Source: Cristatella mucedo
Taxonomy: Eukaryota > Bryozoa > Phylactolaemata > Cristatellidae
NCBI GenBank assembly: GCA_009760855.2
Contig: WPIO01000021.1
Location: 4,697,501 to 4,761,500, forward strand
DNA: 64,000 nt
Reading direction: 5' to 3'
The position numbers and the translations under genes are program-made. This document shows positions 21,211 to 33,300 of the stretch, piece after piece (the first letter of the stretch is position 1; each line of letters starts with the position of its first letter). The notes beneath the pieces are model-generated. The model had not been told where the DNA came from and did no database searches. It saw only the letters and a list, made by a program, of their open reading frames with translations.

Positions 21211-24200
21211 GTAAGACGCTTGACCGCTAATGGCTAGCACAAGCACCCGGTGAGATTAAAGAAACAGGCGCTTCCGGGAATCGCAAGTTCAGTTAGATAG
21301 GCATTGTAAAGCTACAGCCAGAAACGACAGGGTCTGGTTTTAACAGGTATGATCAGATCGCTACGTCAGTGCAGAAGTCCGGCAACGCAGGTCAAGCACT
21401 GTCGCCAAGAGAGGTGAGGGCTAGGCATCTTCATAGGCTCAGCTCAGCTTAATTCCATCTGCAAGATTGCGTTGCGTATGCGAGCTCCCCCCCCCCTGAG
21501 TGCTACTGTCATCTGGAGTGAATTTAGTTGGCCTCGTGTCGGCAGTGAGACATCGCTACCATCATCATCTTCCTCTCTCTCTCTCTCTCTCCCCATCTCG
21601 TGTTGCCTGGATAGTGCTTCTAGGTGCATCATTTTTCTACATTACAGAGGACCAGTCCCGGTAGTTATAAAATGCATTCGTACAGTCTTTCCCCGATCTC
21701 CCCGAGTTCGCGTTTGGACATTCTCTGGAATGGGTCATCGCTCAGTAGATGGCAAAGGGATGTTGCCCCTTGGTCTTTTGCGTGGAGGTCCTCAGGTGCT
21801 CGCTCTTCACGAACCAGGTTGGGTTTTAGTGCTGCAGTGGGTGAGTCTTAATTGCCCACTGCAAGTGGTGGTGATAGCCGTGGAGGCTCTTCTGCTGCTA
21901 TACAAACGAGCCTATTAAATAAGCTCAGCTTTACTTTAAGTTTATCTCACTTTTCATAATTCTCGCGATTTCATTTGCATACTCTGTAATGGTATTTTCT
22001 GATTCGGACTAACGGCAAACCTCGATGGTGCCGCCACGCCCGTAGCATGACTATACTCTTCAGGTGGATACGCTAGAAGCACCAGCATTGTGCCGGCTCA
22101 TATATAGCACTCAACGCCTCGGCCGGAGCATGCACGTGGTTATCGTCATCGGCCCGGCAAGCAAAGTCTTGCTACATGCAGCCTTTAGTCGGTTAGTCAG
22201 TGGTAGCACGGCTGTTGACTTGTTGCTAGGGCTATGCTCTCGGGCTGCCACTGCTCGCGTAACCTGAGACGAGCGAGCGAGGCTGGCTGGGTGGCTTCTG
22301 GTCGGCCGACTTCTGGTCGGCCATCGGGTCAGTCATGCTACCCTGGAGCTCCGGAGTGAGCTCGGAGGATCAATGCTGAATAATGCTTTCTCGATGCCTC
22401 TTGCTGTCGCCTAAAGTACGTCGTCGGTTCTTCCATCGGCTACGAGTGTGCTGTATGAATAGATCCAGCCGACCAATGCAAATAGGCCAATAACGGACCA
22501 ATAACGTGTATGTTGTTGCATAGGACGTCAATCTGGCCATTTAGCTATTTCGCGAACGCAAAGGCAAGAATAGGAAAGGCCAGTTAACGATCGCTGACTC
22601 GACTTTTGCCATAAAGACACGGTCTGTAGAGCTTTGCGTGCTTTGGGGACCACTACTTTTGCCAGCACCACCGCACGCACTATCTGCCTTGCTTATGCTT
22701 AGTCACTATCCGTACGCTCTGCACACACCTCAGGGCTTGGGCTCGCGATCTTGGTCGTTAAAGACAACCATATTACCTCTGGACAAAACCAGGGCGTCGC
22801 CTTGTTTTTGCACGAAAAGGTTTGCTCTTCTGATGAACTTGCTTCAGCGTGCACTTCTATCTCCGCTTATAACGATAAGAATCGCCTCTGCCAGCACATC
22901 CCCTGTTGAATCTGCACGTAATCTAGGTGTCCTGTTCCGAAGTGACCTTTTATTAGATGACCGCATCAGCTCCACTGTCAAGTCTTCCTACTTTTAGCTA
23001 CACAACATTGCCAAAATTTGGGCTTGCTTAGTTAGACAGGGATACTATATCCAAATTGGTCGATGCATTTGTAAGATCCCACCACAACTTCTGGAGCTCA
23101 GTTCTTGCTGGTCTCCCTGTGTGTGAAATCAGGGGCTTAAAGTTGGTGCAAAGCTCTGCAGCTAGGCTCGTCTGTCAGGAGCATCGCAATTGCCACATCA
23201 CACCACTTCTCGCCGACCTGCACTGGCTCCCAATCAAGCAGCCCATCGACTTCAAGGTTCTGCCACTTACTTTTAGGTCCATTTTTTTGGCTCCAGCCCA
23301 CCTGTCAGAACTAATCCCCACCGGACAAAGAACCGTAAAACCTACTGCTCTGACTCGATCGTCTAGCCATATCTCGTACAAATCTCGTACGAATCTCAAA
23401 CCATTGGAGACCGCGCCTTTAGTTTCAATGCTCCCAAAGCCTGGAACTCACTACCAACGCACGTCACAACGTCCCCTGACATGACGACATTTAAAAAGAA
23501 ACTTAAAACGCACCTGTTTATTACAGCATTTGGTGGGTCTTTGTGATTCATTCTTCGTTTGCATATACCTGTTCGTTCTTCGTTTGCATATACCTGCTTA
23601 CACTATTCCTGCTGATTGCGGATGTTACAGCTAATCATTTGGTAATGCTCGCTGTATAGCATCTGTAAAGTGCCTAGAAAGAGATTCAGTTTTCTGAGGG
23701 CGCTATACAAATGTGTTTTTATTATTGTTCACAGGGAAAAGCAAGTAGCAGTAATAACACAGCTAACATGTAGGTCATATTTGTTGCACTATCCATTAAT
23801 TGAGACTCATAGAGTGACGAGCCTGAATTGGCAGACGTTGCTCACTTATAGTTCATTTTTTTAAGCACCCGAAGAAAACTTAATTTGTATCCATGTGGCT
23901 TACATGTGCCACAAGGCTCGAGCCCACGACGGTTGCTCAATCAAGTGCATTATTATTATTGCTCTGCCTAGTACACAGTAGAGGCTGCTTTCTGGCTGGG
24001 CCATCCCAGTGCAGCCATGCTTGATATGCTCTTTCCAATCGCCTAAGCACAAGCACACTCCACCCTCAAAGGAGTCAGGCGACGTGACGAGCCCGAAAGC
24101 ACACCCGAGCCGCATCTGCCGTTTCGCTCTTTACCAGGCATGCACGGACATGCCTAGGACTTTGAGCTGTCGTTAGGCAACCGTGCTCGAGGCTGCCCGG

Positions 24201-24418
24201 CAACCTGCTCAGGTGACACTGAAGAAATACGAGCACAGCAGATCGCTTGCGCCATTAAGTAAAGTGAAAACGTCATGGCAAGATGGCCGACATACTACTT
24301 GAATAGTTATTTTTCGTATGTGCTTGGTTCTGCCAGACTACAGAATAGGATGGTGGAGTGCTGAACGATGGAATGCTTTCAAACGAACGGGGGGGGGCTA
24401 AAAATACTACTGGCTGAG

Positions 24419-24516
<98 letters not shown>

Positions 24517-24914
24517 TTAGTAGTGGCTAAACTGATGCTGCTGCCTCTTTTTACTTGTAGTCAGTCCTTAAAAGAAAAATCCAGGTGTCTGGACGCATCA
24601 AGAAGATTAAGCTCGAGCCGATCGCCGTCTAGTGAGTGTTGGCTCTGGCCTCTGCTCTTCGCGATTGGCTTCCGAGCGGTCGCTCGCCTGCCGCTGGCTG
24701 CGCGGCGGCGCCTCGAGCTGGGGCAGGAGCGCCGCCTGCGGCAGGCGCGAGATGCTCGCTCGCTCGGATCGGTTGCAGTGTCTATCCTAACGGCGAGAGC
24801 CGCGAGCCGCCCAAGCGTCTGCTCGTCCAGCCGTGGATCGTGCGCGGCGACTGGCAGGCCGTGCTCGCCCTGGTGAACGAGAAAGTGAAGCTGTCGGGCG
24901 CCGTGAGAAGGTGA

Positions 24915-25008
<94 letters not shown>

Positions 25009-26854
25009 TTTTTTATTTGGCTGCCGAAACTTGCTCTGGGAAAATGTGTGACTTTGTCACCGACCGCCGACAGTTGTTGGCTGTCGGACTGACTAACCTG
25101 TGATCTTTCGGAGCCTATCGTTGGCAATGCATATCTGAGGGCCACTGCCGCCGCCTCGGGCGGCTTCTAACAGGCAGGCTCTGTTATTATTTTCTTGCCT
25201 GCTGCCCGGCCGAAGCTTGCTGCAAGGTGCAGCTTAGCTTCAGGGAAGCTTTGGTAAAAGCAGGGGCCGCCTGAAGCCTGAAGTCCGGCCGTGCGCATTG
25301 ATGACGCTGCTACATTTTTATCCTTGCAGGCTCTTCGAGTTGGACAGCAAGCAAGAGGTTAGCAGCTTAAAGGAGCTGAAGAACGAGGGATCCTACGTGG
25401 CCGCAGCAAATGAAAAGTTCAAGGATGCCCAATATGGGGTCTCGTACAACGGTCTGTCTCCAAGTCTGCAACAGAAGCGGTACGGATTACTCTCTGCGAA
25501 ACCAGCTGTTATCGCATCCATATACAATAATAATAATAATGGCAGTAGTAGGAATAATAACAATAATCTTAACTGAGGTGTAAGAAGCTATAATGATCAG
25601 CTTGTGTGCTGATTAGAAACGCCCACCAATTAGAAAACTAGTAGAGCTGCATTACTACGCACGTCTACAAGAAGTGGAGTAGCCAGAGAAATTGCACTGG
25701 GAGACTGCTTCCCACATTCTTAGCGAGTGCTAACTCTGTGACATCATACAGCGGTCATTTCACAAGCAAGTGAACAGAACTCGTGACGCTCAAGCAAGCC
25801 CCTTAAGTGGAGAAGGGTTCATCTTACGGAAAACGGAAAAGACAGTGCAGAGGCTACTGCAGAGTGCAGAGGCTACCGCTGCTGCCGCTGTGCCTTCTAG
25901 TAGCTACTGCAAGACTCGCTGCTGCAAGCGAAAAGCAGCAGCGAGTAAAGGTCAACATGATGCTCGGTATCGTTAAAAATTAGGGCGCCTAAACGAGACC
26001 GTGACCTTGCTAACCTGACTGGTCGATGCATTGCCTCCTAAATAGCCGACCGGAGGTTTTCTCTACTGCAAAGCTCTACATACTGAGATTTTCCTTCGCG
26101 ATACATTCCTGATCACCACGCTATGCAAATGTACCTGATAAAATCCAAATTCCAGTGTATAAGCGAACTTTTTCTGAAAGTCGTCAGCTCATTAAGTAAC
26201 ACGTCTTAGTAGCGTATGTCGTCTGTGCAATGTGTGGAAAGCCGAGTAAGCAATATCGATGCAGTAGCAAATGTGTAGTTATTGTTAAACTAAACGGTGA
26301 TATTCAGTAGAATACCCGTTTTCTATAGAATGAGACGGAGAGTGAACTAGTCGAACGACTGAGCGTCCTTATCGATGACCTAGAAAATCGAGCACCGGAT
26401 ACAACGTTATGCGCCATCGTTTTTTGTGACTCATCTCAATTGCTGGAGGAGCGGGGTGCTTTAGTCGATGAGAGAAGACAATTTCGCTAGCTAATTTCTG
26501 TGGAGTCATGAGGTATATTGACGCCCTGTGTTACTACTCTGCATGTTCGCAAAGCTATAACAAAGCTTCGCGGCCTTTAAAAAATGAACGATTTTAACTG
26601 GCCAAGTAAGAAACAATAAGAGTTGACCTACATTGAAATTGTAACTCTTTGCGGAGATTTTCGCAGTAGGTAAAAATTAAATAAGATTAATTAGCAGTTC
26701 AACCTAGATGAGAACACAGTGGGTTGTACAACGAAATAAAGAATGCATCGGGGGTACATCATATATTTCGTTTGCGTGTTCGAGACAGCATGTATATTGT
26801 ATTTGAGTGCATATGTGATGTACATACCGTACATCATCTATATGTTTACCTGCA

Positions 26855-26941
<87 letters not shown>

Positions 26942-28973
26942 ATGCATGTGTGTGTGTGTGTATGCATATAAACAGTACGTGCATACAATATATTCAGGAT
27001 TTATATCATTCGCGTATATCTTTGTATACAGAGGATTTTTAACTATTTCTATGAAAATACATTTGCACATACAAATTATATGTGCCGGTAAAATGTGCAG
27101 AGACGAATTGAAATGGCAATAGCATTGCAGGTAACAAGCTGATTCTGCAGCCTCATTTATATAGGGGTAGAAGAGCAATAATAGCTACTGTAGAGATCGA
27201 ACCCACGACCGACGTTTGCGAGGAGTGAGCAGCTCACCTCTGCGATAAGACAAAAATGAATGGTTCCAACCGGATAGGAGTGCTTCTTAGATCGGTGCAC
27301 CAGTGATAACTGATCATCGGGCTCGTGTTTAGCGTTTCCAGACTATACATAGTCAAGAACAATTTCTTCGAAAATCAGCAGTATTCTCGACATTTATTTT
27401 ATCCAATAGAATGGCAAGTGATGGTGGCCAATGGCAGCGAATGTCCCTTCGCCAGGTCGCCAAGTTTAGCTCTTTTTTGCTGAAAAAATGGTTCAATCGG
27501 TAATAGTAAGAGCCTCTAGTTTCCTCCCGAAAACTGTACCATATACTAGCCGTTCCTTCTCGAGCTATATCACCTTATTGCGGCGCCCAGCCCTTTAAAT
27601 CTTCTGACTGATTGTTACGCTACGTTGTTTTCTGCGTTCTCTTATGGGTGTAATAATGTGCAATAATGTGCTGTGCAATAGTGACCAATGGCAGTGATAA
27701 CTGGAAATCAATCTCAGCACTATTCATGAGGGTTCGGATCATGCAACGACAATGATATTGTTGGTATATTGATACGATGGTATGTTGTTAATGGTGGTGT
27801 TGCTTTTTTTAATTTTTAATTTCGTATTCAGCCTATACAATTGAATTTTCGTCCATCTGTACGTGCATTCGTCCATTACAAAGAAGAATCTTCAACTAAC
27901 TATTAACTTCAAAAGACTTAATAATCGTAAGACTTCACGTAATCGGATTGCTCGTGGAACTATTCAATTTGGCCGGCGAATGGCATCACTGAGAGGGTGC
28001 CGGTGGGGTCCGGAGAGAAATCGGTTGCTCTGCAGAGAGGAGGGGTGCGGGCTGAGGCGCATGAGGAGGAGGGGGAAGCAGCTCGTCTATAAGCTTCCTA
28101 CCCACTTCAATCTCGACGGGCTCGATGCGCTGGTTATATAAATACAAGTGCCGTCAAAATGTTTAAGCAAGTGCCAGAAAAGCGGCAACTCTGCCGATTA
28201 AGACCTTTTCCGATGAAAGTGACTTCATATCTATTCCTCATTTTTTATGCGTGCAAAACGAAGCAGTTCCCACTGCATGCAAGAGCAGGATAAGAAAATA
28301 TTCTTCAAGAAATAACTTCCTAAAGTGTGAAAAAACGTGAAACGATAGCGTTTGCGTAGGCGGACATGGCTGCCGCAAGTATCAAAAGCTAAAGTGCTTC
28401 TGTTTGCCAAGCGTTATTTCAAGAGAGCCAGTTTAGATTTCAAAAGAACTTCAGCAGGAAGCAGCTTCAAGCTTCCGATTGCCGCCAACTTTGGAGGCGG
28501 CAGAGAGTAGCTAACAAGCTTGCTGGGCAAAGTAACAATGGGAATGCAATGCCTCCATGAAATGACGAATTTGGCGACTGCATTTTGTAGGCTACAATAA
28601 GATACGAATTGCATGAGAGATTTTTTATTTCAGAACAATTTTTTTGCAATAATATTTCAGAAGCAGTTGCAGCTCGGTATGCTGGAAATTAGGAAGTACT
28701 ATGGTTGCCCTTAGCTGAAAAACAAGCGATATGACAGGGCGACATACGAACGCGAGCTTTTAAAGAACGGATTTGCTCCTGCAAAAAATGCTTCTAGGAC
28801 ACCAACTTATAGCCGGGCCTAAGCTGAGCGACCAAGCCTCACCGAGTGGAGGTTACGCTAGCAGCATGTAACGCAAGTCGAGAGAGTACGTGGTGCTATG
28901 CCTCAACCACTCAATTTAAAATCAGGTCACACACAAGTGCACACGAATATACTCGTTCCCCAGAAGTACTCAA

Positions 28974-29061
<88 letters not shown>

Positions 29062-30270
29062 GCTCTCACTCGCTCTCACTCACTCTCTTCCTCCCTTCCT
29101 CTCTCTCTCCCCCTCACTTCCCTTCGCTTCCTCTCTCCCTCGCTCTCTCCCTCTCTTTCTCTCTCTCTCCCTTCCTCTCTCTCTCTCTCTCCCTTGCTCT
29201 CTTCCGCCCTCCCCCTCTCCCCCCTCTCTCTCTCCTTCTCTCCCCTCTCTCTCCTTCGCTCTTCCTCTCTCACGGAGCACCTCAAGAGGGGCCTCTAATT
29301 TGAGGCCCCGTGTTTAAGCTGACGAGAAATGGCTCCGGATTTATGTACAAGGACCCTGGCCGACCCGCATACAGCAATTGCTAAGCAAAATCATGCTGGA
29401 GCCACTGCCTACTCGCCTCGGTCAGTTGTTAATTAAATCCTGAAGCGTAGCGTGTTTCTCTGAATCGCCGCGGCCGTATGAGTGCGTAAGTATTGCACTC
29501 TGAAAGTGGGACGCGGGACGCTGAATTACCAGAGAAAGCAGCAGCAGCGACGGACTCTCTGCTCTCCTAGCGAGGCAGGTTGCTTAAGCTTACGACGGCA
29601 CCTGTTTATCGTAGATGCTCGAGCTGACGTATACTCATAATGGACGCAAACGTACTCTCGACGTTTGGACTTGTTCTTCTGCTGATGCTCTTAGTTGAGG
29701 CTCTAGCGAGCCGCCGCTGCGAAAGCCGCTCTTTCGCCGAGTTTGAAGAAGGGAGCCTTTGCGATTGGTCGCAAACGGCGCGAACCGGCGAGGTCGACTC
29801 CTCGCGAACACTGTCTGTCGCCGAGAACGTGGGGGATAGGGGCAGTGTACTGGCTGTTCGTCATGCGCCGCCAGAGGGCGTGCCAGTACTAGCGCTCGAT
29901 TCTCGTGTGCGCGGTTTCCTATAATAATAATAATAATAATGCACTTGATAAAGCATCCTCAGAGGACTTGAGTTTTGCGCCATCTGTAATCGCCTGATTG
30001 CACATGCCGGTAGGCCAGCAAGCAGGGAGTTACAGAAGTCAAGACGGGATGGTCACAAATGCATGGACCAACTTAGATGTGGTATCCTTATCTAAACAAG
30101 CCCGAATTTTAGCAATGTTATGAAGCTAAAAATAGGCAGACTTGACTGTGGAGCTGATATGGTCGTCTAACGAGAGGTCGCTTTGGAACATGACTCCTAG
30201 ATTTCGAGCTGATTCAACAAGAGATATGCTTGCAGAGCCAATTTGAGCATCAGTCTTTCCAATTTAGTGA

Positions 30271-30350
<80 letters not shown>

Positions 30351-33300
30351 TAATAAGCTGTGGTTAATAATCCTACAATTACTAATGGTTATTATCTATA
30401 GTCCGCATAGAAGTGAAAGCCTAGATTGTGCTTGGCAATCACATCAGCAAGAGGGAGAGTATAAACCGTGAAAAGAACCGGACCTAGCACGGAGCCCTGA
30501 GGTACCCCATATTTCAGAGGTACCTCGGAGCATCTTTGTCCATTCACGTCAATACTCTAGAGTCTGCCACTGAGATAGGACCTGAACCGTCGGCTGGCGT
30601 TGTTCGAGTCCCGCATGCGGAATGTGCACTCTGCCGGCCTCGTCGATGCGCACGTGCCCTCGGAATTCGGAGCGAGCGGCTCGACCGTTGGCGTTAGAGC
30701 GCAGCGATGCAGCGGCAGGTGCTGGTCGCCGCGCCTGGAGGTCAGGGTCATTGCCAGCTAGTCGGCGCTCTCTGCGTTGCAGGCGCTACCCGCAATTGGC
30801 GCCGCTCAAGAAGAAGTCTCCGCACGCGAGTAGCAGTGACATTGCGACGTCAGCTGCGGCCTCTACAGTTTTGACCAATAACGTGCACAGCGACAGCAGC
30901 ACCTCGTCCAGCGATGCGGCAAAGATGGGCGCCGACGCATCCGGCCGCGGGAGCCCGGAGGCATCCGCTTCGAAGTGAGCTGACGCACGCGGGGCGCGGC
31001 CGGCGATTGGCGCGTCGGCGGTGGCGTGCGCCCGAAGCGATTCGTGCGAGGCAGCGACGAGTCGGCGCTCCGCCGCCGCCGCTGCTGCTACTTACTGATA
31101 CAATGTCTCTGCAGGCCCCATCCTCCGGTCGTACCGCGGAAGCAGCACGCGGCCAACGAGTCGTCGCCGCCTGTCGTCCGGAATAAGGGCGGCATACCCG
31201 TGAGGCCGCTGAAGCACAAGAGGGAGCTAGTGAAGGACAAGGTCATAGACCTCGATAAAGGTAAACGGTTTGCCGCGAGCTAGCCCGTTGACGAAAAGGA
31301 GTAACGCTGCGACGTGAGCCGTACGACGGTCGCTTCGCTGTTTCAGACGAAGGCGGGCTGTACAAAGCTAAGAATGCCAGCTCTGGTGAAGCGGACACTG
31401 TGGACGATACTGGTGCTAAGACAGAGGTTCCTGTTGATGAACAGAAAGCCGAGGAGGTAGACGAGGTAAGATTGACAACGCAATGCGACGCTTGGGTAGG
31501 CTAGCAGACGCCCGCCCCCTCTTTTCCGGCAAAGCCGCTACGGCGCTGCTGCGGCGGCGGCAACGACTTGGGGCAACTCCGCCGATGCCGAAGCTGTGGA
31601 TAGCGGGCGCGGCGCGGCGCTTTGGGTCGGGCTCTGAGTCGCGGTCCGAGTTGGTCTCGACCGAAGCGGCCGCGTTCGACGACTACTTAACCGGCCGCCG
31701 TGCATAACCTCGCAAGACGGGACTATCGGCGAAAGACCGTCTACTTTTTTAAACAAGAATTTTGAGCTATTGAAAAGACAAAGTCGCAACGCTAATCGTT
31801 TGACCCTATTAAAACCTATTTTAAGTTGCGTACGAGCCAGCCAATTGAAAATGATTCATAGTTAGAACGCGGGATGTCGCTCGTCGCCCACATTAGGGCG
31901 AGTCGAGATAGGCAAGGCCGGGCCCTTGTTAATATTGGCGGTCTCTGTAAGCGATACAGTCTACAAATAATAATAAGTGTCTTACACAGCACCTTAAGAG
32001 AAGCTTATCTGCTGCTTGTCGGCGGTGTTGCACCCTGGGTCGTATGTGCTCGCTCTTGTCCGGGTCGCGGATTTGAGAGGTGCAGTAGCAGACGATTCTT
32101 TATTGCTCACAGCAAGCGGGAATCGATGGCGGCTCTTCTACCCCTAAATAAATCGTGAGGCCGACGACTCGGCTTACCGTCGGCGAGGCTGGCGATAACC
32201 GGGCGACCGCCGCGGGCGGTGCGCGACCTGATCCGACCGCGACGCTCGTCGGCTCAGACGAGGAGCGCCCTCCATCTTCAAAGTGCGCGTGCTCGCGAGC
32301 GCCGGCTGCTTCGCAGAGCGGCCAGACCCGGCGGCGGCGGCGGGCGGGAGTGAGAGGTGGACGGCGGCCATGTCGGGCGTTCGCCGCCGAAGCGTTCGCC
32401 GCCGCGGCGGCCGCCGCGCTCCGCTGAGTGGCTCGTCCGTGCGGTAGGATCCCCGCGAGGCGCGGCGGGAGCGACTGCGTCGCCGACGCGAGAGGCTGAG
32501 GAGAAAGCGAGCGGCGGCGGCCGCCGCCGCCGCTCGCGCGGTCCTGCTGAGCTCGGCGGCCTCGAGGATACAGGCCGCCGCGCGCGCGTTCCTGAGAGGG
32601 CGCGCGGAGGCGAAGAGAGCGCGCGCCGCCAGGATCCAGGCGAAGCTGGAAAGCGCCAGGCGCACGGCGGCCGCCGTGCAGATACAGGCCGCCTATCGGG
32701 GCCACAGGACGCGCGAAGCGCTGCGCGACCGGCGGCGGCGCGAGGCTGCCTCGCAGCAGGCCGCCGCCGCCGTCGAAGCCGCCGCCGCCGCGGTGAAGAT
32801 TCAGGCGGCCTACCGGGGCCACAGGGCCCGAGTCGCCGTGCGGCCGCAGCTTGAGGAGCAAAGGCAGCGGAGGAGGAAGGAGGGGGACGAGCGGAAGGCG
32901 GCCGTCAAAATCCAGGCGGCGTACCGCGGCCACCAAACTCGCGCCAAGCTGCGCGAAGCGGTCGCGGAGCGGCAGCGGACCACCGCTGCCGCTGCCGCTG
33001 CGGCCTTGGAGGCGGCGGCGGCGGCGGCGACCAAGATACAGGCCGTCTATCGTGGGCATCGGTCGCGTCGGCTGGCCGGCGAAATGCGGCGACGCGAGGC
33101 CGGCCAACGGACGGCGGCCGTCAAAATCCAGGCGGCGTTCCGCGGTCACCGAGCTCGCGGCGAGCTGCGGGAAGCGGTCGCGGAGCGGCGGCGGACCACC
33201 GCTGCGGCGGCGGCGACCAAGATTCAGGCCGTCTATCGTGGGCATCGGTCGCGTCGGCTGGCCGGCGAAATGCGGCGACGCGAGGCGAGCGGCAAGCGGA

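Noticed and set aside
28846-29317. Ser/Leu-rich 150-codon frames
   Set aside because: Translation of a (CT)n microsatellite. The same applies to 54019-54489, 55784-56134 and the GA tracts.
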